A stretch of DNA of 64,000 bases from Benincasa hispida (Eukaryota; Streptophyta; Magnoliopsida; Cucurbitales; Cucurbitaceae), in assembly GCF_009727055.1 (NCBI RefSeq), contig NC_052359.1, positions 13,398,651-13,462,650 on the forward strand. The letters are read 5' to 3'. The notes under the pieces are model-generated. The model worked only from the letters and a program-made list of their open reading frames with translations. It was not told where the DNA came from and ran no database searches. Positions 44,593 through 64,000 of this stretch are shown piece by piece. The translations under genes were made by a program, and so were the position numbers. Position 1 is the stretch's first letter. Each line of letters starts with the position of its first letter.

Positions 44593-45478
44593 GTAACTCT
44601 TCAGTTGTTCTTAATATTCCCTCTAAGATTGTTTGTTTACTTCAATCATTACAATTCAGCATTTCTTTTTGTATTGCTCCTTTGATTTCTGTGTTCTCTC
44701 TTCTTTTTCCTTCATTTCGTGGATTACTTGTAATGGTGTTTGGGATGTGCAGAACAATCCTCATCTGGGTCTGAATGCTGATATCTATTAGTATATATGC
44801 TTGCATTTTTTAAATTGCTGTTTATTAGAATCACAGGAAATTGGAAACATTTTGGCAGATACTGATTTGGGAATATATTGATTGTTTATTCGTCCCATCT
44901 TCTGTAAATGATATATTCTCTGCTTAATTTGAAAACCTTAGTATTGTTCCGTTTTGGTCTTCTTGGGGTGACTTCTTAGCTTTGTTTCTCTACAGACATC
45001 TCTAATAGGTTTCTAATTGAGGGTCATGGATTGACTTTCTATGTGTTTAAAACCATTTTTTAATGGGAGGGTATGCTTTGAATTGACTTTCCAAATGATT
45101 AGCAAATCATTCCAAATATGCTTACTCACTCCATAAGTTTCAGGGGCTATTGACTTGCCATCCTATTTTCTTTCATGCCTTTTGTACGAGATTCATAAGG
45201 GTAGACCCGCATAATGAGCTGAATGTTTTTGAATTTTCTTCTGGTTATTTGTTATGTTATAATAGTTTCCTGAGTCATCTTTTTACCACACTGCATGTGT
45301 TTTTTTCTGTAAGGCAGATTCAGACGTATGAAGTAATGTTTTTGTATGCTGTTGTATGAACAATAAGACTTTTTTTCCCCCCCTTCATTTTATTATTTAA
45401 TAATTCTCCATTCTAGATGGTTATGTCAAAGCTGATTAAATAAGGTCCTCTGTTTTACTAAAACTCGGGCCAATACAG
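44593..45478 (+). other. Probable 5'-leader intron of the ATCase gene
   Basis: A pyrimidine-rich leader (about 44330-44592, CTCTCT and TTCTTC runs) ends CAGTCTCAG|GTAACT, a strong donor; ...CCAATACAG|GA at 45478 is a good acceptor 17 bases before ATG 45496. No coding frame links the two, so this would be a leader intron, common in plant housekeeping genes. The leader itself holds an imperfect duplication (TCTTCAAAAACATCC at about 44348 and 44440). Confidence 0.6.
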
Positions 45479-45495
45479 GATATTTTTTACTTGAA

Positions 45496-53012
<7,517 letters not shown>

Positions 53013-54890
53013 AGAATGCTACCTTTTCTAAATTTTGCATTTTAAGCATGCTTTAGTTTTACAGGATGATTCTGTTTAAACAAATTACCATGGTTAGAAC
53101 GTGGCAGTACCACCATGGGTTTTAAGTTTGCTACCAGGTGAATAGCTTGATCCTGTTTGCTAGGGAGAAATGCTAGTTCAATTTGCTGAGTTTTTCAGTT
53201 TAAGGATAGCTAGAATGTTGTTGCAATATTAAAGGGTCTGTTTAACCATGTTTCCGTTTACTATTTTCTGTTCCGTTTCTATTTGTTACTTATATTTAAA
53301 ATTGGGCAGAATTAAAAGAAAAAAGAATGGTTACAAAACATATTCATTATTTCTAATTCTTAAGAAAGAGGGAACAAGAAAAATGGAGAACGGGAAACAA
53401 AAATGTTATGAAACGGCCCGAAGTTACTGTAGTCATTTCTCTCCTGGGAGTTCTCTGATCCATCATTCTTTTGTAGAAAGTCGTGAATGATAATTGTCTA
53501 ATTCTAAGTCTTTATTCTTTTGAGCTCAAACAGGAAAATAAATGGTATGTATTTATTGGTTTCCTTGTTACAGCTTACTTTTTATATTTATATATGTTAT
53601 TTTACTTTTTCGAATATTTTAATATTTTATTTTACATCTTATTTAAATTTTATAACTAGGAAAATTATTTGTACTTTTAGTTCTTTTTTTCAACAAATTA
53701 TACGTACTTATGTCTGAAAAACAAATCATTGAAGGGGTGTGTCAAATTTAATTTAAAACTTTTAATCTTATCAATTCAAACTTCAAACTCAAACTTGGTA
53801 TATTGTATTAATTTTATCAACTTTCAATTCAATTTAAACCGCATATTTGAGTAAGAGTATCAATTTATACTTTTGATTAAGTCTCTGATTCAATCTCTAT
53901 TAGAAAGAGGTCAATTGGTCAAGGTCGAGCATCTTAGTTTAGGCCTTGGTCCACAGACTAATCTCTTCCCATAGGCTCGTTTTAGACTTGAATTTTGTCA
54001 TCTCTTTGGTCTTGTTGCCTATGATCTCATTATTTGTTGATTATGCCATTTAGTCTAAATTGCCTACGACATTAGCCGTTACTCCAAAATTGGGGATTGT
54101 GGTTTCAACTATCTATCGTTGTGGGTTGAATTCTCAAATATATTTTTGAGTTTGAGTTGTGGGCTCCACATAAGATGTTGCTTCCTTTTTTTTACTTAAT
54201 GATACGAGGAATCTCTTGTTTCTAAGTTTGTCCACTATTGCCATCAGGGTCGCCCCGTTGGTGTAACCTACAATGTCTAAGGCTTAATTGCTGTTTTATA
54301 TGGGCATGTCCGGTTCGATTTAGTCCAGTTTTAGATAAAACCATCAGCCAAATCAAAACTCTCAGTTCTTTAAGTTTTTCAATCGAAAAAACCGAGTCCT
54401 CTTCAGTTCCTGCTCAAAATTGAACCAATTAAATTTGGTTAACTCTCAGTTCAGTTCATTTTAACCATTTATTCTTGAGAAATAAGAAAAATAAGAAGTG
54501 GCGCTTGAGGATGTTCACTGTCAACGGGGAGATCGAGGTTTTTACGGCCACGAGCAAGAAGAAAGCAAAAGAGAGGGAGGAAAGAACAAACTATTATGGT
54601 TAAAACCACTATCATGCTACAATCGCCATGTCGTCTCCCTTCTACCGTTAGTAGTGTTAACGTATTTTATTATTATCATTATTTATCCTAAGGGTAGATT
54701 ATTTGTCCTACTTGTATAAACCTCATTAGTGTGTATCATTTAGTACTTTTGATTGATAAGAAAATCCTATTTTTCTCTCTAATTTTACGATATCAGACCA
54801 AAAATTGGTAGGTACAATTTGAGGTTTGAGAGTTGGTTGGGCTTCGATCAGATTGATTTACAACTTCGGTAATTGATTTGGGTTTTGGAT
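53013..54890. other. ATCase 3' region and intergenic DNA
   Basis: No supported gene. The first several hundred bases are the likely 3' untranslated part. 54290-54450 resembles a degraded GGTTCGGTTT/AACCGAACC-type repeat. Short frames at 53248-53490, 53520-53717, 54238-54423 and 54498-54719 show no domain. Confidence 0.5.
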
Positions 54891-54899
54891 TTTGATATT

Positions 54900-56708
54900 G
54901 GAATAATCAGGTAAATAGCAGTAATTACACTATCATTTAGAAAAATTGTAAAAGGCGGAGTAGTTTTGAATTATAGCAAAATGCATGGAGATCACGTGAG
55001 TCAAACTTTTGAAAATCCTAAAATACCTTTATCGTCTCTTTTAATTGTAGTGTAATTAATTCGACATCTGTATTAATGAGATTGTAATTAATTGAACTAT
55101 ATATTATGCTAACTAACTTGATTATTTCAAGCGGATAATTATCCTTAAATCTTGCGATTTTAGCAGTTGTTATGAATTTATGTAACAAATTTAATACTTA
55201 TTTTGAATTTTTAAATCTCTTACAACAACTAATTTTAAAATCTTCATCTGAAATTTAAATTATCATACTATATTAATTATCCCAACTGAAATTTATTGTT
55301 TTTATTATACTTTCTATTACACTTAATCAAGATTCATAGTTTTAAAATACTTTTGAACATTATAATTATTATCCTTTTGTTTCAAATATAAAATATTAGA
55401 ATACAACACGTAGCCCTAGCTTTCTTCCTCATCTCGATGTTTTCTTCTTATGGCTGTTAAACGATTAAGAGTTTTGTTCAACGGTAAGTTAAACAATTAA
55501 GAGTTTTGTTCAACGGTAAGTGAGATGAAAATAACTACTATCATGACTTCCGATTTATAGAAGTTTCTGTTGCTTCAAACACATCTTTTAAACATCTTGT
55601 CGATCTAATCTAATCTAAGGTTTTTCCAACATTTGAATGTAGTATTTCTCGGTTAACAATGTATCAGGATGGCTGCAGAAATCCTAATGTGATTAGAATC
55701 GTGGAAGACAAAGATGTGAAATTCTAATGTGATTAGAATTGTGGAAGACAATTGACGACAAGTTTACTTTGCAGGATGAAAGACTTTCCAAAGTGATTCC
55801 TAGCATATAGACGGTGTTGATATTAACCTGTTTGCCTTGGGGTCTTATACCCACTTTGACTGATTCAATCAAGGAAGGATGTACCATTCTGAATATTGTT
55901 TGTTTCTCTTCTATTCATCAGATCTACATGATTGACATTAACACCACATCATAATTTGTTAGTAATTTTAATTGACAATTTTTAATTGGGATTTTCATAC
56001 TCTAATCTAAATCAGTTTCTTTTTTTCATGAATGCAACTATTTAGATAAAGTTTTTATTAGTCCAACCCTCACATTCAAAACTAATATTTTAGTCTAGAA
56101 CCAAGAAAAAGTATTGTTACAAAATTTTGGGTAAGTTCAAAGATGGTTTGGTTGAGTGACTTTCAATTATAGTGTATTTGTTTTTAAGTTTAGTGTATTT
56201 ATTGGGGCTTGGAAACTAATTATTATGTATTTGTAGGTCACATAAATATCTCATTGGAAATATCACAAAAAACTTTCAAAAGATTTTTGATGACTACAAA
56301 ACCTTCACCTGAATTATAGTGTAACAATTTTTCTTTAACCCTAAAATGTCCCCATCAGAATTTTGAGTAGAGTGGAGGAAATTATGGTTGCAATGATAGA
56401 TTCAGAAACAATAAATTCACAATCACACCATTGTTGGCCGAGGAACTGATTTTGGAGAGAAAAATGGCGGTAACTTGGTTAGAGAAGAGGTCGGTGTAGA
56501 GCCTAGCCCACCAATAGTCTCTAGATGTTAGTTTTAATTACAATATAATTAGGAATATTTCTTAAAGTCAATTGCAATCTTGGGTAGTTTAGAATTTTAT
56601 AAATTAGTTTATTTATTTTTTAATTTATTTACCACTTTTGTGAATGAATTGATGATTTGCTATTTTTATAAATGAAAAGTTAAAATCCGCTATTCTTCTC
56701 GTTAGTCC
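54900..56708 (+). mobile_element. MULE-type DNA transposon, copy B
   Basis: Starts GGAATAATCAGGTAAATAGC and ends ...CTATTCTTCTCGTTAGTCC, inverted repeats of about 75 bases sharing ATAGCAAA and AACTTTTCATTT-like blocks. Flanks TTTGATATT (54891-54899) and TTTAATATT (56709-56717) are a 9-bp duplication with one mismatch. It is the inverted relative of copy A at 13968-16910. A transposase N-terminal scrap begins at ATG 55450, with a 32-bp tandem duplication at 55459-55522 that breaks it. Confidence 0.85.
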
Positions 56709-57168
56709 TTTAATATTTCATTTGTTATTTAAATTGATTTCATGTTCGACTGATTGGTGTGGAGGCAACCTTCGGCTGTACATGAAACTTAAAAAAAAAA
56801 AAAAAAAAATTGGGAATCAACTTTTTGTGAGTGACGGCAATTTTTTGCAGTATATGAGAAGAATTGAAATTCAATTCAATATTTGGCAAACTTGAATTGA
56901 ATTGAATTCAATTTTTGGCAATCTCAAGTTCAATTTTGGCAAAATTGATTTTAGGTTGTCGTGGCGGCAAGCAATTCGGCAAAAAGAATTGAATTGACAA
57001 TCAATTCAATTTTGTTTAATTGTTCAGATTAATTGTAGATTTGCTTTTTAATTTTCGAATCTTCAGCAAAAGAAGATAGTAAAGTTTTGGTTTGAGAATT
57101 TGATTTGATTGATCGTATTTTGTTCGACTTTAGTTGATTTTGTTATTTGAGATTTCATATCATTGTCA

Positions 57169-59050
57169 TGTCGAATCGTAAGGATGATTCTCTGCCGTCA
57201 ATTAGTATACAATGATAAAAATTATTTGTATTGAAGTTATGTTATGAAGAATTTCTTGCGAGGGAAATCAATGTGGAACTATGTTACAGGTGTGTGAACG
57301 AAACTTATGGATGATAGGGCTACTGATTATGCTTCATTATTAGAAGTTTGGGAGATCAATAATTTAAAGATCATTACACGGATTAATAATTATATTATAC
57401 ATTCTATTGGTGTCTAGTTGGCAAAAATATGAGACTGATAAAAAGATTTTGAGATAATTAGGCTAGGTTGTACGCCCAATCTAACTTTTCCAAACAATAT
57501 CAATTGGAGATGGATATTCATGCGCTTCAACAAAATGATATGAGTATTCAAGAGTTTTATTCTTCTATGTTAGAATTATTGGATCAATTGGCATTGACCG
57601 AATCTTCAGAATTGAGTACCGTTGAAGCCTATATCACTCGAAAGGATGCTCAGCACCTAGTTCAGTTTCTTATGACTTTTTGTTTTGAATTTGAGGGATT
57701 GCATGGGACAATCCTACATTGTAATCCTCTCACTTCCATTGATTTAGTGGTTAGTGATCTTTTAGCAGAGGAGATTCGTCTTATGTCTCAATGTGATATG
57801 AAAATTACCCCACCTCCAAGTCCATCTATTTTGTTTTTGTAGTTCCACAACGATCTTTGACTGGAAATCAAAATAGGCCATCTTCTAAAGTCTCCTCTGA
57901 TGAGTGTGCATTTTGCAAATGAAAGGGTCAACGAAATGCTCCAAGTCCCATTTTGTTGATTAAAGGAAAATGGTAGTAACAACAACGACAACCACTATAA
58001 CAAACAACATTGTTCATCACAACAACCACTATCGATGTCATCACAAAATACTCAATGGACATATCAAACACGTCAGTCCAACAATAGAGTGGTTGCTCCA
58101 TCTGTGGATCCTTACATGTTTGAACAATTTCAGCAGTTTCTCAGTTCACAGCTTCATGCTATGTCAGCCTCATCTCATAAAGGTTTGGCCTCATCAAGTA
58201 CCTTAGGTATAGATTCTTCTTTATGGGTCTTGGATTAAGGTCCCTCTCATCATATGTCGCCTCATTTGTCTTCTTTTGTTTCTTTATCTCCCTATTATTT
58301 GATGTCAATTGTGGGTGCGGATGGTAGCCTTATGCCATTAGTAGGTATTGGTTTAATCGTTACATCTCTCGTGTCTCTCTCTGATGTCTATTAGATTCCT
58401 AATCTTACTTTAAACCTTGTATCTGTTAATCAATTACGTGAATTTGGATATTTAGTCTCTTTTTCTTCTTTTACTAGTTCGATACAGGATCCACAATTTT
58501 AGAAGGTAATTGGGACAGACCATAAGCAAGGGGGAGTCTATGTTCTAGATCAACTCAAAGTATTAGATGATGTTACAACTTCTAGTGTGGATCCGTCATC
58601 TTTTACTTTGAGTCCTTCATCTTCCATTTCATATTTATGGCATTCTCGTTTAGGTCATATTTCTGCATCTTGATTACAGTTTTTGGCATCTATAAGAGTT
58701 TTAGGACATCTAGACAGTCATGATATCTCTGATTATAGTGGTTGTAAATTGGCAAAATTTCCAGCCTTACCTTTTAATAAAAGTGTTTCTTGTGCATTCT
58801 AATGTGTAGTCTTTCTCTTGTTCCTACAAAAGGGGCTCTGGATATTATGTTTCCTTCATTGATGATTGCATTCATTATTCTTGGGTTTATCTTATGAATT
58901 GTAGGTCTGATTATCTTGTAATTTAAAATTTTTTTTAGAGCTCTTATGAAAACTCAACATTCAGCTGTCATAAAGTGCTTTCATAGTGATTTGAGGGGGT
59001 GAATATACATCTAAAGATTTTTTTTTCAATTACTTGCTTTGGATGGGACC
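57169..59050 (+). pseudogene. Copia gag-protease-integrase relic
   Basis: Starts near MSNRKDDSLPSIS (57169) with Gag pieces (SMWNYVTGV, SKQYQLEMDIHALQQNDMSI, IQEFYSSMLELLDQLALTES; 57468-57842), a Gln/Thr-rich linker, a decayed protease (LWVLD then GPSHHMSPHL, 58215-58260) and GAG-pre-integrase (IPNLTLNLVSVNQLREFGY; ISYLWHSRLGHIS, ~58625-58670). An integrase start (KLAKFPALPFNK; HSDLRG near 58980) follows and stops at 59050, where an Athila-like LTR begins. Many stops. RT is not present in the window, possibly displaced beyond the inserted element. Confidence 0.8.
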
Positions 59051-60479
59051 TGATGCGCTCTCACCATGTGATGAAATAGATGTTAAATGTTGGGTTTTAA
59101 CGCACTGTTTTAGATAGCCGAACCTAAGTACAAGTTCAACTAGAGTCTTGGTAAGTCCAGGGTTGAACTCAGAGATTGCTTTATAAGTATGCGATGAAAA
59201 CCAATGCTTCGATCTTGACGAAATTGGAATACTAATCAGATGATTGATTTTGATGCTAGTCTAATGCTTTATGTGTGATAGGATTTACACTTCAAGTGAA
59301 ATAGTATATGCGATAGGTGTGAAATACAGATGTGTGATGGTAAGGTTCAGAAAAATATTCACTAACATTCCCTAAGCAAATATATGAATCACGCTTCAAG
59401 CAGTGCACTCGAAATTATAACTAATATCTCTTAGTGTACATAGCCGCAATATCCTATCTCTAGGATGCATGCGATGAGTGTATATTGCAAAAGATTTTAC
59501 TTTATTTCTAAAGAACCTCTCTTCTTGCTTTATGAGTTCTAAATCTCTAGCTCTTTTGAACCTAGATTTAATCTACTTAGAGTAAGCTCTCGAGTTATCC
59601 AAGTATTTCAATAGGCAAACATAAAATATGTAAAACATATGGTTTAAATATTGCTTAGTTCATGTTAGCAAAATGCTTCTCAACCTATAAATAGTTTAGT
59701 TGCTCATAATAAAAATAGAAAAGATGGATAAAAGATGAAATGAGTATGCATTAATATTGAATAAATAGGTCTTTCAACGTTTAAACAATACAAATACACT
59801 TAAGACAAGAAATAGGGATAGTGAGTCAAGCCATGGTGCACAATTTTTTGCTTCCTTCGACTTTGTTAATGGCTGCTTCACTGTAAGTGTTGAAAGATGG
59901 AGTTCCTCTTCTACTTCAAAGGGAAACTGAAGCTCTCACTAAGATTTTTGAATGGTTGTAAGAGGAGAATTTTCGATAGAGTTTCCTCTAAAAGTTCGGT
60001 ATATTTTTGCATGGCGATTTCATGGCTATTTATAGGCGTCCGAAGGTAGCTTTTCTTCTCTCACTCATCATTGTGTTGATAAGGTGCATTAAATTCCATA
60101 CCTTGATACGCTGCTTATTACGCGTCAGAAATTCATTGGTTCTGCAGTGAAGCTTTCTTATCAGCTACCAACTCAATCTTTGATTTGACCTCTACCGCCC
60201 ACATGTCATGTCATATCTCATCGCTAGAATCACCGAGATGGCCAACTATACGATCTTATATTGGCATTGAAAGTTCTCATGCGATCACATCGGCAAACTT
60301 TCTGCATTTAAACAAAGTGTTTTTCAGCTTAAAATAGACAAATTAGGCATTGTGTGTGTATGTGATCACATGATACAATTATTTCTATGAGTTCCTTAGT
60401 AAGTTGTCGCATCTTCAGAGTCTTTTCCTAATTTTTTAGATAAAAGAGACAGAATAACTTGTATTTCTACAAGTTATCA
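59051..60479 (-). repeat. 3' LTR of a large Athila-like (Ty3) element
   Basis: On the - strand it starts TGATAACTTGTAGAAATACA at 60479 after a polypurine-like AAATTTTGGGGTG, and ends ...GAGAGCGCATCA at 59051; 1429 bases. The start sequence is typical of Athila/Tat LTRs in my memory. It interrupts the copia relic in its integrase region. The 5' LTR and pol lie beyond the right edge. Confidence 0.8.
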
Positions 60480-61529
60480 CACCCCAAAATTTAAAACAAT
60501 GCTTGTTCTCAAGCATATACTTAAGACTCTTAATAAATCTCGATCGCTTTGTCACATCGACTAGACCTCTCAAAGTGTTTTCAACTCAATCTGCTAGACC
60601 AAAGCATTCCTGAGTTTTACTCTTCTATCTATGAAAATATTTCTAGTCTTAAGATGCTGTAAGCTTATTCTTCAAAAATCCCTTACTCATTTCCAAAGCT
60701 ATCTTATATTTCATTTTTCAGGAATGGGCTTTGGGTTTGAGATTTTTCAAAACAAGATAAAATTCTCCTTGGTATATTAGTTAGGTCCAATCTTATGCTG
60801 ATCCGAGCATCTCATCTTCGTTTTGCCTTCCCCCACAGGGATCATGCGGACATCCAACTATGAGCAAGGTGCTCTTTTCAGACTTAGCTCATGCCTTGCA
60901 ATTTTTTTTTGATATGGCAGTGGTGTTGCGATCAATTATTTCTTGCGTTGATCATGATTCCCACCTTCGTTTTGGCTTGCCCCCACTGGTGGTACGTGGA
61001 CATCCAACTATGAGCAAGATCTGATTTCAATGCTTCTTTCTTCTTCTTCTTCTTCTTCTTCTTTTTTTTTTTTGAATAAAGATCAAGGAGATTTAGGCGA
61101 TTAAAAAAAAAAATTAAACGCTTTAAGATCAAACCTTCCACCCCCAAATTTAGAGAGCAACAAGGTTCTCATTGCTGAAAATTGAATTGTGCGATGGAGT
61201 CAGAAAGATATCGCAAAAGAGGTTTGAAGTAAAGCTTGCACACATACTAAATCCAAGAAATGTTTCCTAAGGAAAAATCCTAAAACTTAATACTAACACC
61301 AGTCGAGCTACTTATTGCATTGATACACGGTATCATCATTGAGGTCTTTATTGGAACGTAACAAAACAAAAGGAAAATTAAGCGATCAAAAGTATAAACA
61401 AGATACAAACAGAAAGAAAAGGCAAGGAAAAGTGGGCAAACGCATAAGAGTTCATAAATTTCAATTGATAATTCGATAAATGATTACAAAGAAAGAAAAG
61501 TTGAAAACAAAAACACCCCCAAATTTAAT
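60480..61529 (-). other. Non-coding 3' internal region of the Athila-like element
   Basis: Between the env-like frames and the LTR. Contains a duplicated block GGACATCCAACTATGAGCAAG (60848-60868 and 60988-61008) about 140 bases apart, and a TTC microsatellite at about 61035-61072. No gene supported; the 71-codon poly-Lys frame comes from the microsatellite. Confidence 0.65.
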
Positions 61530-63960
61530 TTTCTCCTGCATGATTGTTGTTTTGCTCTTGTGCTGGATCTTCATCTGGGAATTGTAAAGGAGCTTGGAGA
61601 TGCAACGGAACAGATGGTCCTACCACGAGGTGAGCAACGTCATCCTGAAAGAACTGAATCGTAAAATGGAATTGCTCATGCTAGCTTTGCGTCTGTTGCA
61701 GAATGAAGTCGCGCGTCACACTTTGTTGGCCTTGAACAAATTCCCTTAACTCTTTTTGTTCCCTAACGAGTTCTTCTTGCTTTCGCCCCAGATCATTCAT
61801 CTGTGTTGTAAGTGATTGTTGTTGCCGCAATAGCTCATCAAGACCTCCTAAGATTGGTTCTCGGAGGTCATCGTGAAGGAATTTGTACCATTCATCGTCA
61901 GAGTCAATTTCCTCTGGAGCGTTGGTGTCATCGCACTGGATTCCTTCGTTGGTCTGACGCTCACTAGCTCGCCAATGCTTGATCTGCCACCTATTTCTAG
62001 TGTAGGCATTGGCAAGCTTGGGTCATTAGTCGTGGTACGTGGTGGACTAGATTTGGATTTAGGGGAGGGTGGTGGTGTTGGTAATCTTGATGCGATGGGA
62101 GAGATAGGAAGAGGGTAATCTTCAGGAGTAGGGGGCTTCTCAAAGGCTGGAGGGCGCTTGTTGAGATCAACACTCAGCCTAAGAGACTCCTTATGATCAT
62201 CATTTTTGTTAGAGGGAGAGTTTTCTCTAGGTTGAGGTGGCGGGGTTTGGCTTTTGCGAGAAGGGGACCTTTCTTCTTGGGGTGACGCAATCACCTTTTC
62301 TTCAAATCTTGGGGAAATGGTCACCTTCCGCTTTTTCTGTTGAGAGGGCTCGGGAAGCATTTGGCTTTACTAGGGTCGTTGCTTAGTTTGTTATTTCAGT
62401 TGGCTCTCAGTTTGAGCTGGCAGTCTCATAAAGCGGTGGAAGGAATTACTTGTAAGAGTACTTTTGACTTCAACATCCTCCTCCTCCTTAAACCAGCCTT
62501 GTGCAACGCATAGCTTTGTGACTAGCGACATGAAGAACAACTGCCCCTTTGGTCTTGAGAAGAATGACCATTTGATCTACAATAAGGCGACCAACATTGA
62601 TTGGAATTAGCCGTATGATTCAAAATATGACCATCATTCTATCTCTTGAGACCAAGCGATTGTGCATCGTTGGGAACAACTTTCTCTTGACGAAGTATAA
62701 CCACACATTTTTTTCGGGCATTAAGCTATGTTGTGACAATGTCTTAACCCTTTTTGCCAAAGTGGTCCATTTTATTCTAGGTAGTACGACCACTTTCAAC
62801 GCCTCTCTTTGTTCTTCTGATGTTGGCGCTTCGATAATTCTATTGCCTTCGGTGTCGGGAATGTCTTCCAAGTTATATAAATGATTAATCTTCTTGATAC
62901 CAAATCCAATTGTAGCTTCTTCAACATCCACTCGGTCGATCCTTGTGTGGCTTCCCTTTACAAAATGCGGTCACTACAGATGGTTTGGCCGTCCTTGCCC
63001 CCTCACAAAATCTCTCCATCCTAACACATCTATTGTGTTTGTGATGAAGGAGGGCAATGGTGCACTTTCCAGGAAGAAACCCATCTTGATCAGAATTGGA
63101 GGCCTCTTCTTAGGCACTTTTTTCTTTTCTATAACAGGCGCTTTGCCTTTATCCTATTTCTTTGCCACCATTCGCGTTGGTGCCACTTCTTTCTTCGAGG
63201 CGCCGCTTACTTCCGTTTTCTTCTTCTCTTCAACCACCATTTTTTTCTTTTCATCTTCTTCTTGCAACAATCCGTTCTCTTATTGAATCTTCTTTAAATT
63301 GTGCTTGATGCGCTAGGCCTTCTCCTTTCTGGCCTTCTTCTCTACATCGCTTTCTTCGTGCCACTCCTTTTCAAATTCAAGCGCAACGAGACCAACACAA
63401 TCTAACGACTTATCTGATTGCGACTGTGATGAAGCTCCCACGTTTTCAAGCTCTTCATCATGTATTTCATGATAGAGCTCCGTCGCTATGATGAGAACTG
63501 TTGCCTCCTTCCTTATCCTCTCAAGGCCATCTCTTTGGCCTTGCTATTGAACTTTTCTACCAATGCCTCTATAGATGGTCATCACTTTTCCTCTTCTCCC
63601 TTATTGCGTTTTCCTCAACAGAGTTTCTTCTTCAACGTCGATTCCGTCAATGCATGCTACTTCAGCCCCACCGCTTTGCTTCTTTGCTTTCTTCTCCTCG
63701 AATGCGGCAAAAACTTTTCCCAAGGGCCCTTCCTTGATGATAATCAAGCTTGGCGCATTAGATACCAGTGCCTCGGGGCCATTCATCGCATGGCCGGAAC
63801 CAAGCAGAGACATCTTAGCACCAATTCTCTCCTTGCTTGGTTGGTTTACAACACCCTCGTCTTCAAGAGATTCGAGCAGCTTCAGATTCTTCAATATGTC
63901 TTCCTATACTTCTCGCTCATCTCGACGCCTTGCTTCACTTGCATTGGATACAATCGACTG
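61530..63960 (-). pseudogene. Env-like / 'putative plant transposon protein' ORF remnants of the Athila-like element
   Basis: - strand pieces in order: Lys/Glu-rich N-part (63894-63601, EALVSNAPSLIIIKEGPLGK), a charged region, the conserved domain (62931-62620: IGFGIKKINHLYNLEDIPDT, PRIKWTTLAKRVKTLSQHSL, ending FPTMHNRLVSRDRMMVIF) with continuation in another frame (GRLIVDQMVILLK), a Pro/Ser-rich linker with basic KKRKVT (62360-61848), and a Gln/Glu-rich coil (LGRKQEELVREQKELREFVQ, ~61800-61740). This matches the plant-specific protein found 3' of pol in Athila-type elements, often labelled envelope-like; true envelope function is doubtful. Frame breaks make it a pseudogene. Its N-terminus may lie beyond the window. 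Confidence 0.65.
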
Positions 63961-64000
63961 AAGATGTTCATGGGGTGATGAAGAACGTGACAGTACTGGT

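Noticed and set aside
44284..44774. Two overlapping 133- and 157-codon + strand frames
   Set aside because: They arise from a CT/TTC-rich leader; Ser/Leu/Phe-rich composition and no conserved motif; a donor site lies inside them.
63460..63978. 172-, 128- and 78-codon + strand frames
   Set aside because: Antisense to the env-like frames of the Athila-type element; Ser/Phe/Leu-rich as expected for antisense of Lys/Glu-rich coding.

Overview
This is plant nuclear DNA: A+T-rich intergenic sequence, GT-AG introns and many degraded transposable elements. Repeats such as the short TAGAAATCTATCA-type palindromes look like those of Cucurbitaceae; that family call rests on recall and is moderate confidence. 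The assembly is not clean: there is a 10-N gap (7760-7769) and two embedded Nextera mosaic-end junction sequences (22476-22510, 28326-28363).

Three intact host genes are visible, all on the + strand: (1) a five-exon secreted GH9 endo-beta-1,4-glucanase (9891-13829, 503 aa) with an apparent GC-AG intron; (2) an eleven-exon MOCS3/CNX5-type adenylyltransferase-sulfurtransferase (38788-42372, 464 aa) with a MITE in intron 10; (3) a five-exon plastid-type aspartate carbamoyltransferase (45496-53012, 401 aa) whose second intron is 5.9 kb because a 5.2-kb Ty3 chromovirus sits in it. A fourth, doubtful small gene lies at 18622-18972 on the - strand.

Most of the rest is mobile DNA. 1-8.2 kb: an LTR end, a Mutator-like (MULE) transposase relic, and a complete-ended 3.66-kb MULE with an exact 9-bp target duplication carrying a plant-mobile-domain (PMD) gene. 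14-17 kb: a MULE copy whose inverted sister lies at 54.9-56.7 kb. 20.7-24 kb: a copia element lacking RT/RNase H. 24-26.4 kb: another MULE transposase relic with tandem arrays, cut by an LTR of the same family as that at the window start. 27.8-30.6 kb: a copia relic with a Tourist-like MITE in its 3' LTR. 32.2-35.2 kb: a MULE with about 340-380-bp terminal repeats and an exact 9-bp duplication. 35.2-37.2 kb: the 3' end of a Ty3 chromovirus. 57-59 kb: a copia relic interrupted by a large Athila-like element (LTR 59051-60479, env-like ORF remnants to the right edge) that continues beyond the window.

The host genes are unrelated in function (cell-wall glucan hydrolysis; molybdenum cofactor and tRNA thiolation sulfur transfer; pyrimidine synthesis) and show no sign of forming a cluster. 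I found no convincing new biochemical system. The strongest unusual points are the PMD-carrying MULE, the retrotransposon-loaded ATCase intron, an internal-repeat/LTR fusion in the copia element, and a shared AACGATCGTT-like motif array in unrelated elements.
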